Assembly (NCBI GenBank): GCA_019059635.1
Contig: JAGVRJ010000012.1
Coordinates: forward strand, 1,521,809-1,585,808
Source: Proales similis
Taxonomy: Eukaryota > Rotifera > Eurotatoria > Ploima > Proalidae
Length of the DNA stretch: 64,000 bases
Direction: 5' to 3'
The translations under genes and the position numbers were made by a program. Position 1 is the stretch's first letter. Each line of letters opens with the position of its first letter. Of this stretch, positions 13,711 to 26,651 are shown in pieces. The notes beneath the pieces were generated by a model, which worked only from the letters and a program-made list of their open reading frames with translations, searched no databases and had not been told where the DNA came from.

Positions 13711-16700
13711 ATGGACAGCTTTTCCGAATCGTTTGGCTTGGGCGCCTTAAGCCGCATGGATCAGAACGATTCAACAACCCCTTTCAAGTCGGCAGTTAAT
13801 CGGTCAAAATTTCTCCTCAATGAAATAACTATCGACTCTCCCTCCGGCTTCAATCGAACTTGTCAAGCCAATGATTCAAGAGTTTTCTCTCAGTCATTTG
13901 TTGATTCGGGTAAGAAGCAACCGAGTCGTTTTTAATCATCCATCATCACACAACAAGCCTCTTTCTTCATTAGCAAGCAGCAGTGGAGTATTCGCTCAGT
14001 TTAAAATGGACACATACAAGCACACTGAAGACGAGCACAACCTAAGTGAGTTGTTGAATTCTTATCGCGATCAATGTGACGAGCAGATCAAGTTTGGCGA
14101 GCAGCGGCTCGAGCAAATGGCGTCGAATTGGTCAAAGTAAATTTCTTCGAACTAGTTTCAAACAATTAAAGCAAATTTGCTTATTTCAATCACAGAGAGA
14201 GAGCAAGAAAGCAAAAAGCTGAAATTGAACAATACGAAACTGAGCGAAATTTGTGGAATATCATCCACTCGTTTCTCGACGATGAAACTCGGAGCCAGAA
14301 TTCAATGGAAACTCATCAACAAGAATTCAATGAAGGCCTTAACGAACACCTAATTGTAGAAAATTTACTCAAGAGCAACGCATTCGTGCGCCGCGTCAAG
14401 TTAGTGCTAGATTGGCTGGAGCAAACATTTGCGCGGTCAGAACGCATGCGAATGGCGCGTGAGAAAATGGCTTCATTCACCGAGAAAAGCGCCAATTGGG
14501 ATAATACTCTCTTTCACTTGAGAAAGGCAACTAACAATAGCGCCTTTTCTGGAAGAGATCTCGTTAACGAACTGGTTAGTGTCTTTTTATTTCGCCCACT
14601 GGTTTTGCTTCTTTTCCAACAATTTCGTCTATTTTCAACTCTTAAGGACCCAGATGCTCCTGCAAGACAGGCAAAACCACTGGACCACGCCGATCAAGAA
14701 GACGAGCTTCGAATCATGGAATTTATATTTTACTTCATTCGTGCGGGCGACTTGAAAGGAGCACGTGACTTTTGCTTTAAAATTGGCCAGCCCTGGCGGG
14801 CAGCCACACTTGAAGGATTTCGAACATACCGTGACGAGAACTTCAATCGCCCGACGTTTCACAATCAAAACAAGTCGATTGAAATGCTTCAAAGCGAAGG
14901 AAACTTTAATCGTGACATTTGGCGTCTAATTGTACAAGGTCTTGTCAACGAGGTCTGTCTCGCTTTTTTGGAAATTCGGCCAAATTCTGTGCCTAGCTCA
15001 GTTAATTGTTCTCAAGACCAACTTCAGTTCATTTGAAAAAGCTGTTTACGCAGCTCTGGCCGGTTTCATAAGCCCTGTACTTCCAGTTTGCCGAACATAC
15101 ACAGATTACGTATGGACTTTTTTCAATGCACTCTATAAGAATCTCATCGAACGCGAGATAAGGTAAGGCATTCGTTTTGCTAATTTCAACTAACTCCCTG
15201 CCCGAATGCGTTTGAAATACTAATCTACTGAACAAAAAAGACGCATCATCACCGTCAGAGAGTTCACAACTCTTCCTTTCGACGCGCTGGAAGAGAATAT
15301 ATTTGAAGACATTGAAAAATGGACAAACGTGGAAATAATCGCGCGAACTTTTGATCGCATACAAAACTTGATTCAAAACAGTGGAATGAGCTCACTTGGC
15401 TCGGTTTTGGCTTCTATGCCAAGTCAGGCAATAAGCGAACTTAAAAAGGATATACAGCGGCCATTTTCTACAATTCTCAAGCTCGTTATTATATCTGGCA
15501 TTGAAGGCTTTCGAATCAGCACCTCAGGTAATAAGCACACAAGTCGTTTCGTTAGGCGTTCAACGAATTCAAACTTTGGATTTAGAAACGCTCGCTTTTG
15601 CTCGAACGGTTCTTAGTGACCAGACAGTTTGTGGTAACCTGCTTCGCTTCTCTACACATTTGGCCTTGTTTTACCTGGCCGCATTCAATCTGAGGGTAAG
15701 ACGTTGGCAAAACAGACTCAAGCATCTGCTTCTAATTGATATTTAACAGGACGATTCCTTTGTCGCCATTTTGGACCGCTACGTTCTTTATCTGGGAGAG
15801 ATCAAGCAAAAAGAAATTGTCGCTTTCTACGCCTCATATTTACCTGACGAGCTCAAGATTCGAAGATATTCAGCACTTCTCAAAGGTTTACCTTTTTTTC
15901 TCAATGGACTTTTTTTTCAATGATGCGATTGTCAATTTTCATCAGATGTGACCGACCAAAAGGAGAGATTGAGGCTTCTCGAACTGGCCAAAGAGCGAAA
16001 CATGCCGATCGAAGCGATTACTCAGAATATTGTGGAAAGCATCAGCCGCCAAGCAGTCTGGAGCGCACCAGAGCTGACCATGAATCAGACCAACCTTTCC
16101 AACACGTTCATGATTCAAAAATCGACCGAGCGATTCGGCCCGGCCGACGAGAGAGGCTTGAGCGAAGAGGATCGAGTTAAAATAAATGCACTTGATTGGG
16201 TGGCTTTCGAGCCAAGGCAACGACTCAAGCTGCTTGAATATGCCAACTTGACAATGAGATACTTCATGCTCGAGCGAAAGAGTCTCGAAGCCGCACAGGC
16301 GGTTTGCAAAAAAGTGCCCGACGACACCATCCAGAGTGTAGCTCTCGAGTTCAGCTCTGGAGGCTCTCGTTCTTTGAGTCTCGAACTCGAGCAGATTGTT
16401 TATCATCTGCCTTGGCACGTCTCAAACAGCATCAAAGAGTTCTTTTGCTACCGGGACTACATTCAGGCGTTGAGACACTACAACGAGTGGTTTGAGTTCT
16501 ACCATAAAGAACAGCCGCAAAAGCCAGAGCGAAAAGAGCGAAATGAAGCCGAAATGACATTTGCCGATCGAATGGCTTTTGACTATCAGATGAAGCAGTT
16601 TCAGGACACACACGCCCGCTGGATGGCACGTGCAACTACGCTTGCGGATAAAGTCAAATCAAGCTTCTTTGCCCTATTAAAATTCCCATTCGGTGGCTGG

Positions 16701-17048
16701 ATGGCCGATATGAACTCGAGCGACAAGTCGGGCGTCGATCGACGGCAGCGAACGAGCGACGAAGTCGATATGGAGCAGAGCGAGAGTGACGATGATAAGC
16801 AGCGTCGTCTCGAGCAATTGAGTGCGCTACGAAAATACTACTTGCCTAACATCTGTTTTATTTTGCTCGACATGCTAGAAAAAATGGGTCTCAACTTAGA
16901 AGAGCTGCGACTTTGCGAGCTAGTTGCTGACGAACGCTACGGTCTCTATAATCTGTTTGATGCAAAGCAGTTAAGCTGTTTCTTAGATAAAACTGCTGAC
17001 TCTTCAATTCGCCTACTAGATCAAAACTCCGATTTTCTTGCCTATTAA
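13711..17048 (+). CDS. NUP107: nucleoporin Nup107
   Basis: Nine exons can be joined in phase: 13711-13912, 13974-14136, 14196-14574, 14647-14952, 15017-15162, 15241-15527, 15586-15695, 15750-15885 and 15946-17048, with introns of 57-75 nt. Together they encode a protein of about 940 residues, the usual Nup107 size. The diagnostic stretch is DPDAPARQ...DELRIMEF followed by IRAGDLKGARDFC and GQPWRAATLEG, then FEKAVYAALAG and VCRTYTDYVWTFF, all matching the Nup84/Nup107 alpha-helical domain. Nup107 is a scaffold subunit of the Y-complex of the nuclear pore and binds Nup133 through its C-terminal helices. The fifth exon start (15017) was chosen because it restores the frame; its donor (GTCTGT) is unusual. 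AATAAA-like signals lie around 17200, just before the next gene. Confidence 0.93.
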
Positions 17049-17310
17049 AAACCAATGCCCTGCCTCTCTCGCTGACCTCATTTAATTCCGATCTGTTGTG
17101 AGGCTCTCAGTTGGCCATCTGGGACTTATTTTCCAAATGTCACAAAAGCACAAGCCACATCATCTCAATGACTTCAATTGAGCTTAATTTCAATTCTAAT
17201 GAATAAAAATTGCCTGAATTCGCATGTCTTCACCACAATTCATTTTATGCCGATGCGCTCAATAACTACCAGAATTCAATTGAAGTGATTTTAATTCGTT
17301 TAGAAAAAGT

Positions 17311-18792
17311 ATGGAAAGCAATCCAGTCGGATTCACTTTAAATGAGGATGGCCATCTCTGCGTTGACGGTACTCCGCTTTCCAGCTTCATCAGAGACTAC
17401 ATTGATGAAGATGATCTGCTGGCCGAAAGCGAAATAAAGCTACGCGACGATCTGTCACTTGATCCGAGTGGAACCAAACTCATCACACCATTTTTCATTT
17501 ACAGTCCGAACAAGCTGCGCGCGAACATGAACGCATACCAACAGGCGTTCAATAAGGAAATTACTCAAAAACTCGGCATCGAAACTATCATTTCTTATTC
17601 GATGAAGGCAAATTTCAATCCGAGCATATTGAAAATGTTCCGTTCTATGGGCAGCTGGGTATCCTTGGTCAACTACAATGAACTGCGTGCAGCGCTTAAA
17701 ATGGGCTTCAAAGGGGACAATCTGATATTTAATGGAAACGGCAAAACGTTTCCTGAAATCAGAATGGCCATTCAAGCTGGCTCTTATCTCAACGTGGACA
17801 GCGACTTTAACCTCAAAGATACAATCCGAGTGTGCAAATATCTTCGTGAGCAAAAGCTTGACGCTTGTCTTCCAGCCAAGTTGATTATTCGCATCAAGAA
17901 ATCATTCGGAACAGCCGGTGGCATTCATTCGTATTTAAACACTTCAATTGAAACGTGCAAATTCGGTGTTGCCGAAACCGAGTGGGAGTCACTGCTAGAA
18001 GTAATCAAAGCAAATCAAGCAGACCTCAAGCTTGTCGGTTTTCACTCCCACGTCGGGTCAACCATTAAAACCGAAGAGGTATTCGAACAAGCTGTTCAAG
18101 GCCTAATTGGCATCACAAAGATAGCAATTGAGCAACACGGAATAGAAACAATAGAGTTGCTCAACTTTGGCGGGGGCCTTGGCATTGACTATGAGCATCA
18201 ATTTAGCAAAACTGCCCAAAACACAAATTTCATCAAACCGTTGCCATCACCGCAAGACCTGGCAGCCGCGATTTCTCGCAATCTTAACCTCACTGGTCTT
18301 GAGTGTAAAAACATTCGAATTGTGGTCGAGCCAGGTCGCTCGTTGGTCGGCGATGCGGCGATTCTCATTTCGAAACTGATCGGAGTCAAACGAACAAGCT
18401 ACCGCAACTTTTTGGTTGTTGATGCTTCAATGTGCGAATGCATTAGACCTTCATTGTATTCGGCCTATCACTACGTGAATTACATTGAGCCGAGCAAGGA
18501 TCCTGAAAATCTTGAGCCACCGCTTTTGTTCGACGTCGTCGGACCCGTATGTGAATCAAGTGACTTTATCGGCCTTGATCGTTTTATGCTGGTTCCTACC
18601 GAAAAGGACATGTCACGTCCGGTTTACATGGCCGTCTGGGACGTGGGCGCTTACTGCAATGTAATGCAAATGAACTATAACCTTCACCGAAGACCAAGCG
18701 AAGTGTTTTTTGACAACGGCCGCCTGTTTCTAAGCCGCACTGCTGACACGCTGGATCAAATTCTTAATCCATACGTTGACTATCGTTCGTAG
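17311..18792 (+). CDS. lysA: diaminopimelate decarboxylase (LysA-type), single exon
   Basis: This 493-residue PLP enzyme of fold type III catalyses meso-diaminopimelate to lysine plus CO2 in the families it matches. Visible hallmarks are the PLP lysine in YSMKAN (K99), the DAPDC-type substrate loop IHSYLNT...CKFGV (205-220), HSHVGS (245-250), the glycine loop GGGLGI (287-292), EPGRS (340-344), RPSLYSAYH (379-387), the catalytic pair in GPVCES (C414, E415) and DVGAY (Y448). These distinguish it from ornithine decarboxylase. It is about 70 residues longer than bacterial LysA, with an N-terminal extension and an insert before residue 60, and no clear transit peptide. The ORF has no intron, while Nup107 just upstream has eight and the next gene many. 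A polyadenylation-type AATAAA follows at ~18880. Animals generally lack this step, so horizontal acquisition is the leading explanation. The flanking metazoan genes argue against simple contamination. Confidence 0.88.
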   Translation: MESNPVGFTLNEDGHLCVDGTPLSSFIRDYIDEDDLLAESEIKLRDDLSLDPSGTKLITPFFIYSPNKLRANMNAYQQAFNKEITQKLGIETIISYSMKANFNPSILKMFRSMGSWVSLVNYNELRAALKMGFKGDNLIFNGNGKTFPEIRMAIQAGSYLNVDSDFNLKDTIRVCKYLREQKLDACLPAKLIIRIKKSFGTAGGIHSYLNTSIETCKFGVAETEWESLLEVIKANQADLKLVGFHSHVGSTIKTEEVFEQAVQGLIGITKIAIEQHGIETIELLNFGGGLGIDYEHQFSKTAQNTNFIKPLPSPQDLAAAISRNLNLTGLECKNIRIVVEPGRSLVGDAAILISKLIGVKRTSYRNFLVVDASMCECIRPSLYSAYHYVNYIEPSKDPENLEPPLLFDVVGPVCESSDFIGLDRFMLVPTEKDMSRPVYMAVWDVGAYCNVMQMNYNLHRRPSEVFFDNGRLFLSRTADTLDQILNPYVDYRS

Positions 18793-19074
18793 TTATAGTT
18801 CGTATACTCCTGCCGTCAAGTTCCCAAGAATTCACTTTAACTTGAGCTTCGCATTAAAATTGCATTCCAGTGTAGAATGAATAAATGGTTGAAATTTCCT
18901 CAACTTATTTGATATAATCTGAGCTTCTCAGCTAATAATTCAAAAATGAAACGAAATTCGGACATTTGAGAACGCAATCAGCTTGGTTGCTATGGAAACA
19001 AAATGTCACTGGACATTATGCTGACCATGGTCTTCGCTCGTGTTTTAATATAAATTCCGGCTGATTAGGCTGAG

Positions 19075-21899
19075 ATGGAGGCAATTTTAGCCCAGATTGG
19101 TAAACAAGATGAGCAAATCGAAGAGCTTATTCGTCTTCAAGATCAATTGTCAAATGTTGAAAGTCAACTACTTGCCGCCCAGACGCGTTTGGATCACAAG
19201 TAATTAGCCTATAATTATTTTAGAATTTAAGACCCTTTAATTTCTTTTAAAGAGATCGCGAGAATGCCGAACTTCTACGTGAACTTACCAAAAAGAGCAA
19301 AGTGCTAACCGAAAAATCTACCGAAGTACTTTTGATATGAGGCGAACATTTTCTTTATTGTCATTATTTATTCTTTATAGTTGGAATGTCTGAGCCGTCG
19401 ATTTGAATCGATTGAGTTTTACTACAACGAATTGGTCGAGAAGCATCGGCTGAGCCTTGAGTGCATGACTCGACAGCAGGCAGAAATAGAGAAATTTCGT
19501 AAAAAAGTCGATCGCCTTCAGGTAAAGAGTATTTCATTGGAAATTCTGTACAATCAAAGAACTTCGAGTCATTAGAGCGCCAAGGAGAAATCCGAATGTG
19601 ATCGTGGCCAACTCCAGGAACTCTTTAGAGACGAGATTCAAAAGCTGGAGGAATTATTTGCTCAAGTAGGTTACAAACAGGACTCAATTATACACGATTT
19701 GTACGAATGAATCATCCCTTTACAGGCAAATGAGCAGAAGCAAGCTAAAGAAAAAGAACTCAAAGAGCTCGTTGAGAAAAATAAAAAACTTCAGGATGAC
19801 TCGGACAGCAAGGAGATGAAATGCAAGCAACTTGCCAGTTCTCTTGCTCAAGTTCAAAATGAGCTGAAGCAACTAACTGAACAGCAGCAGAGCGACGCCG
19901 AAGAAAAAAGAGCCAGAATAGCTTCGAGTGAGAGCCGTGTTCGTTCACTTGAGCTCAAATTAGCACAAACTGAATCCAAGCTTGACGAAGCAACTCTTAA
20001 ACTCAGTCAATTTCAAACAGAGCTGTCCAAACAAGTGATTAAACTTAGTTAACAAACAACCGTTGATCTTACTCAATACTGATCGCTTTAAGGCGGAATG
20101 TTCTTCAGAAACTCTTCAGAAAAGCAAGGGCCAATACCAAGATCTCCTCGAACGCTATCAATTGAGCGTTGAAGAGAACCGTTCTCTACTCGACTTGGTC
20201 GAGAAACTTCAATCTGAAAAGAATCTTCGTCTCACAGCACTTAACCAAAAAGTAAAATTTCAATTTTTTTTCAAATTACTCATTTTTATTTAAGCGATTT
20301 AATTGTTCAGTTAGAGAACGAGCAGCAATTTTTGATGCAATATAAAGCCGAAAATGAATGTCTTCGCGAGAAACTCTTTCAAGTTGACCGCCTTGAAAGC
20401 GAACAAGGCTCTCGGCTCGTTCACTTTAAATCACTGCTAAGGTTTCATTCTCAATCTAAATTGATCTCTATTCACGTTGATTTATCATAAACTGACAACA
20501 GTGCCTATAACGAAGAAAAAAAGGAACTGAGCGAAAAGATTAAGAGCTTTTCTCGCGCATTTAAAATGGAGAGGCAAAACTGGATTGAGACCAAAGTGCA
20601 ACTCGAAGAAGCACGTAGTACCAGTAAGACTAGTTCAGTCTCCTCTCACTCCATTGTACAAAGTCTTATGAAATTAGTTGTCCAACTCGACGAGCGATGC
20701 AGAGCCACGGAGAGGAAATACGGCGAAGAATGCGAAAAAGTTCATGGCCTTCATTGCGAAATACTCTCTGTTCGGGTAATTTGACGTTTTCGCCAAGAGG
20801 AAAGAGTTGTATTTAAATTATTTGCAAAGGGTTCACTTGATGCGGCAGTCAGAGACCTGAACTGCTTCAATTCGATGATTTCGGGCAAAAACGAGGAGAT
20901 AGCGGCGAAAAATCAGACCATCGACCAGTTAGAAGCTTCAATTGAGTAAAAAAGATTTGATGCTAGCCCCCTTGATCATTGCTTACCAATGATTTATGAA
21001 GCCGTTTAAACTCCGAACTGAGCAAGCGTAAAGCAGAGGTAGAGAACAGAATCCGTCAGGTAATTCTACAGCCTCCTTTTTACTAATTTTAAGAGCAAAA
21101 CAATTTATTTTATTGATACTGAATAGATTGAAGAACTCGAGATGTGCTTCAGAAAAGAAAGATCTCATTTCCAAACTGAAAATCAAGAGCTTGTTCGAGA
21201 CATTCAAATCATGAGTCAAGAGCTGATGCTTAAACAAGAGACGGTATTAATTCAAGTACTAAATAGAATCATAACAAAATGAGACTGAATTGGTCGTGAC
21301 TGAAGCTCAACGCGGTGAAAGAAAGTCAAGAAAGATTTCAAGAGGATTCGCAAAGTCTCATGTTTAAGGTGAATCGATTGGAAAAAATGCTTGAATGTCA
21401 GAAGCTCGAGATAGAAAGCAAAGATGCTTTGATCAAGCAACTCGAACTGGTGAGCAAATGGGGTTTAAAAAATCAAGCTCGAATTTAACAAGATCCTTAA
21501 ACCATCTATAGGCTGCGGTTGACTATGAGAATGAACTTGAACGCTATAAAATTTTTGTCGTAGAGAACCAAAGTCTAAAGTGAGTGAGGGCGCAGTTTTC
21601 CTATTTCATAATTCAAATTACATATTCTGTTAAGCACTGAGAAATGCTCACCAGTTGAGGTCAAGCAAACGCAGACTGATTTTATTTTTGTCCCAAAAGG
21701 ATCAGTCACTGACAAAGAAGAGCTGAAACAAGAGGAGTCGAGCTTGAAAAGACTTCAAGAGCTTGAGGACGCTCTTAGATCAACAAAAGAAACAATCGAT
21801 TCAATGAATGAGCTCTTGGTTCTTAAAGAGGCCGAGATCGTGCGCTTGAGGACGAGCGTGAACATGATAGAACGGCAGAGATCTCTCCAGCCCTTTTGA
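19075..21899 (+). CDS. long coiled-coil protein, many small exons
   Basis: About 12-14 exons separated by introns of 45-75 nt run from ATG 19075 (MEAILAQIGKQDEQ) to TGA 21897-21899 (...RQRSLQPF). Clear coding blocks are 19075-19200, ~19253-19325, 19381-19519, 19574-19663, 19727-20035, 20093-20251, 20313-20443, 20503-20775, ~20830-20947 and the exons to 21899. Nearly the whole product, about 700 residues, is heptad-type Glu/Lys/Gln/Leu-rich coiled coil with no transmembrane segment, signal peptide or enzymatic motif. It resembles centrosome, cilium or Golgin-type rods in composition only; I do not recognise the family. The exact exon ends after 20800 are less certain. Confidence 0.7.
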
Positions 21900-21983
21900 T
21901 TCATATTTTGCTTTTGATTAAGTTTGTTTTATTCAATAGTGAAAATAAATTGAAACGAGAGTAAGCAAGCATGTGTGAAATTT

Positions 21984-23173
21984 TTAACTTTGCAGAGGAA
22001 CTGCTTCATCCCAGGGGCCGTGAATTGTTCTTGTATAAAATATCAAATTGAAAAAGCGATGAATGTGCACTGAGAGGACATACCGCTTGAATGATTGAAG
22101 TTGAACCAGGATAGCCGGGCACACAAATGTGACTACTGAGCAAATGGACAAATAGAACGCAAACAAATGCCAGAGTGCCAAATTCAGCAGGAATGCTGTG
22201 CACAGCAAAATATGCAATACTGTCAAATAGGCCACGCAATGAACATTTTTCTTCTGTTTTTGAATAGAATAAGTTTTAAAATATAGCTCTGTTCGAAGAA
22301 GTTACGACCTTAAGAAATTTTCGACACTCGGGCCAAATGGCGAACAGCAAAAAGGACACAGATACCAAAGTGAACGTCAGAAATGGACTTGTCGCAAAAC
22401 GTGACGCTAGGCAAACACAACCGAACAAGGCGGCGTTTATCGATATCGTCTTTGACACTCTTTTAGATTCAACTTGTCATTTTTGGTTTCTTCCGAATTT
22501 CGATTGCTAAGAATTATTTGTTTACAGTTAAGACTTACATAGTTACTTTGAACGAGTCGTAGTCGTGAAACAAAAGGTTAAGACAAAACATGAGAGCAGC
22601 GCCCGCGTAGATTGTGTCGGTGCTGATCGTTTCCGTCAAACTGTTTATAATTGGCGAAAGACCATACGTAAAAAGGCCAAACTTGACCATATTAGCTGCA
22701 TCTATATAGGCTATTTAAAACCATTTCAACTGTACATGAAGCGAACAAAATCATTTTAATCGATGTTATACTTTGATGCCAAGGTGTGCCACCGGCGAAA
22801 ATTCTAGCCATGTAGATTATCAAAACTATCGGTAAGATAATATAGCCCATCAACGCTTCGACTGAAATCAATTCTCTGCGAAGATAGATAAACAGCATGA
22901 TGAAGATCAAGACCGTACTCAACTGATGGAGTACCAAACCAGAGTAAAACACACATGTCCAGTAAGTGTAGATTTTAGCACTAACTTTTTCACAGATTAA
23001 ACAAGCTAAAAAGACAGAAACTCTTTAAGCTACGAATGATCACCATTGGTCCTCTTTTGACTGAGAAAGAACTCGTCCACATAGTTGTCGGGGAGGCCAT
23101 TGTTAATGTAAAGCTTTCTTCTTCGCCTCTCCGAACTTGAAGAAACTGCTTCTGAACTCATTGTTTCGTTCAT
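21984..23173 (-). CDS. PIGC: PIG-C, GPI-GlcNAc transferase subunit
   Basis: Several exons on the minus strand: ~23173-23050, ~22990-22770, ~22690-22520, ~22460-22300 and ~22235-21984. The N-terminus carries PDNYVDEFFL, the PIG-C signature, and the extreme C-terminus is HGPWDEA, matching the family's terminal motif. Between them are hydrophobic segments including TYWTCVFYSGLVLHQLS, FTYGLSPIINSLTETISTDT, NAALFGCVCLASRF and FAIWPECRKFLK. PIG-C is a multispanning ER membrane subunit of the complex that transfers GlcNAc to phosphatidylinositol, the first step of GPI-anchor synthesis. Either of two close in-frame ATGs (23173 or 23161) could be the start. It is tail-to-tail with the coiled-coil gene, with only 84 bp between stops. 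Exon borders are approximate. Confidence 0.9.
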
Positions 23174-23444
23174 TTTAATTCAAATCATCGACTGAAAATG
23201 TTTAGAAATTTTTAAAAATAAGATGGATGACCAGAGGAAACTTTACAATTGGATTTTTGAATATGTAAGCATTTATTAAGTCTCGAATAGTAAAATTAGC
23301 GAATCATGTTGACCGTTTAGGAGGGTCTTGAAGGCTTGATTGATATTTAAAAAAATTACTAGGCGATTAGCGACGTTTTTACACAATTGTCTATACATTC
23401 ATAGAGGCGCTGGGTTGAAATAAAACTTGTTCTCTATGGGCCGG

Positions 23445-24985
23445 CTATTGAGCGGGATGGCTTACGAGAGCAGCTCCTAATCTTTTGGTGATTTTTCGCT
23501 GCAGATATTCCTTGGTACGAAATATGTTATGCCTGGACACCTCCCATGACTTGGCCTTGGATCTAAAGTGTCTAAGGTCTTCGTAATGTTCAGAGTGGAG
23601 CATGGGCTTGTAGGTTTGTGGCTCACAATAATTCTTGAACGCCAATCGTTACTACAATTATAAACATTTCAAATTAAAATAAATACCTTGAAATTTTCGT
23701 AAAAAGATTTGTATCCCCCCTCGAGAAGATAAAGCTCGGGGTAATAGAGATTGGGATAAACGTGCTCGTTCAGGGTTCGATCTTGGTTACGCATGAAGCG
23801 TAGTCTTTTAAACTCGGTTTAACAATTAGAAATAACTGAATATATTTTTTGTTTTTACTTACAGATTAGGGCCCCGTTCGGACGAGAACTCGCAATGGAA
23901 TATTACTATCGTTCGCTTGTTGGTTTGATTTTCAGCCGCGTTACTCTCCTCGGTCATCATAAAATCATCGGTGATTGACTGGTTCATAATGTTGGATGTG
24001 TTTTGATGTTCTAGCATGGACAAGTTTGTACTGGATGTTGATGTAGAGAATTTATTCAACACCGTTTTAGTCTCAAGACGACGGATGAACATTTCCTCGT
24101 AAAGTTTCTCTTTTGTAAAAATATTTAGAGCAGTGGCAATATGGCCACCCTCGTACTCATACGGATAACGAGAGTCAATTACAATAAACTCTCTAATCTT
24201 GTGATCGTAGCGCTTTTCCAAAACATCGACCAACTTTGTAAGCAGCTGAATTTAAACATATAGAAGCAGACAATTAATTGTGAAATAGTTACCGTCTGAG
24301 GTGAAATGCAATGCAGATCCTGGTGCTTTTGGCTTGGTACCGTCGGTAAAACATGAGGAGCCGATCGATCTCCAATTAGATTTTGGACTTTGGCTTCGAT
24401 TTCTAAAGAGTCTTTTACAGCCTGGTGCTGAGGTGGACTAGGCATATGATGATTGTTCGGGTTTTGTCCGAACACAATGCGCTCTAGTTGCGCCAACTCA
24501 TCGATTTCATCACACCCCATATCTTCCTGGATTTGGGCTCGTCCTGGGATTTCATGCATTTTGTTGGACCCAAGTCGACCATTTACTGGATCCATGTTGT
24601 TGAACGGAGACGTGAACAAAAGTTCGTTGTAAAGCGGTGCGCTCCTGTGTTTGACTAATGGAGCACGACGGTTTCCCTTTCTTTTGGCAAGCCAAGAAGG
24701 GCGCATAGCAGTTAGACTATCGTCGAGCATCTTGGGACTATCTGCTCCCAACAGATTTAATGTGCTTGGCAAGTTGAATGGCGAGGTTGCCTCGGTTGTC
24801 TGTACATCTCTAGGAAGGGACTTGCGTCTAATGAAAGACGATTCCTCTGGAGATTGAGGTGCCAAGTTTTCGTCCACTATGGGCGAGCAACTGACTTTGA
24901 GCTCAAATTGCCTTGACATTGATTGGGCTTGCTCCTGGCTAAAATTGTTTTGCGTACACAGAGGTGAGCTTTCAACTTGATTCCC
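23445..24985 (-). CDS. CDC25: Cdc25 (M-phase inducer phosphatase)
   Basis: Exons on the minus strand are 24985-24293, 24245-23863, ~23815-23690 and ~23638-23445, all in phase, with introns of about 47-52 nt. The rhodanese-like catalytic domain begins at [10 protein letters not shown]...LLTKLVDV and continues through [14 protein letters not shown]. The active-site loop is [10 protein letters not shown] (the Cx5R loop), followed by [12 protein letters not shown] and [11 protein letters not shown], all Cdc25 signatures. It removes inhibitory phosphates from Cdk1/2. The N-terminal regulatory part is Ser/Pro-rich and disordered, with candidate Cdk and 14-3-3 sites. The first codon is not resolved: the first visible exon is preceded by an acceptor-like TTTGTAG, so a short 5' coding exon probably lies at 25000-25150 (a possible one begins ATGTTTAAA on the minus strand). 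Confidence 0.92.
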
Positions 24986-25000
24986 TACAAATCTTAACAA

Positions 25001-26651
25001 TTCATGTTAAGAAAACGTTGGTTCGTTAGTCGTCTTGCAAGGAGCACAAAGAAGACAATTAAAATCATCGAGTGAACAGCTGAGACCAGCGGCGAACCCT
25101 CTTTTAGTTGGCTTACACATTTAAACATTGGATGGTCATTTTCAACTAACCCAACAGCCTGTGTAATCCGCTAAAGCAAGATCTAGCTTTTGTCCCTTCC
25201 TTATGAGCTAGCGCGTTTATGAACTAAATCTTACTTGGATTCAAATGGGCTAATTGTGTGACGAATGTGAGTTGGGATGATTGCAGATTCGGCTTCTTCG
25301 GTAATGAGGAACAGGTCATTTCCCTCAACTCTCCACATTTTCTTGTGAGTGTTATATGTTTATCCGACTATCCTGGATCTGGTTCAGCCACACCGTGTTT
25401 TATACTCTTATCTCTCATAATTGGCCAAATTAAATTTGTTAAAGTTGTGCCAAACTAACGCTCTCAGTATGGGAAAGAGCTCAAGTGTTAACTGACTCCA
25501 AGCGTCAAATCTGAGTATGTTTACCCGAACAGTCTGGGTACCAGACGATCATATGGCACACGAATTTGCTAATTGAGTCTTAATTACCTAATTGGCACCT
25601 GGCAGAGATCAGCGATCAAGTGCATTGGATTGGAGTGGCCTGCTTCCAGATGCTGGCCAGGAAAAGATTTATTTTCATAACTTCAGCGGACCATTAAGGA
25701 ACCGTCATTAACGGATTGCGGAACTATCCTCTCTAAAAATGACCTGAGACTGGTCATTCGATTTCGACTTTTGATTGATTTTTTTCGGTGACCTAATAAA
25801 TTTTAAGAAAATCTATTGCTGATTTTATAATTTTTGGTCTCTATTTGAGCTTGGGTTTATTAACTGGAAAGAGGAGTTATAGGCAAAGCGAAAAATGAGC
25901 TGTGTTACAAAGATCCTTTCTGATTAGGCTTTTAAACACGAATTAAAGGGTGCCATTGAAGCAAACTTTAAGGGGCAGCTACTGTCAACAATCGCTAATA
26001 CAAGCAAATTCGAGATTATGAATAAGGCCGACGGCGGTGCATTTCACAATGAAGGTCTCGTTGCAAAATTGCTGCGATGCGTGCAAAATTATGTGCGAAA
26101 TGGAGGCTTCTGAAGACCAGATTATGCTTTTGAAATTTTCGTTCATAATCGAAAATCGAGTTTGTCTGGGTTGCGTTGTGCGTGTGAATTCTAGCTAAAT
26201 GATGCAAGCGGTGTTGGTTTACATTTACATCTTTCTTCAGCCTCAATCAGCCAGAGATCAATCAAGAGATTAGTGTTGACTCTTTCACATCGCTAATCCA
26301 CTCTTTACAAGTCTCATTTAGTTTTCCATCGCTAGTAGGATTGTTCACGAGCTTTGGCTTATTGTCACTTATTTGATCAGATTATTCCCATTGCGAAAGA
26401 TCGCTTATTTACCGCGACTTGGTAGCTGAATTCAAAACTTTTTGATCACCCAACAACTTCCCAATTGTGTTAATTACATGAAAATAATATTATAATGCAA
26501 ACGGTTTATTCAATTGCGTATCTCTGACTCGCTTCTCGGTTACGTAAGCTCTCCTCACATATATTGTTATTTATTTCGATGCCTCGTTTCATCGTTTAGA
26601 GCTAGCCAGTAAACATTTACTGGTCTCTACAACTCGCAATATGCCCAATTG
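25001..26651. promoter_or_regulatory. divergent intergenic region, Cdc25 and TMEM127
   Basis: 1.65 kb between divergent genes. Apart from a possible short first exon of Cdc25 near 25130, I see no coding evidence; the small ORFs are unlike any family. The two promoters must be here. Confidence 0.4.

Noticed and set aside
17311-18792. Ornithine decarboxylase or antizyme inhibitor
   Set aside because: The DAPDC-type substrate loop (SYLNT...KFGV), EPGRS and the GPVCES form fit LysA, not ODC.
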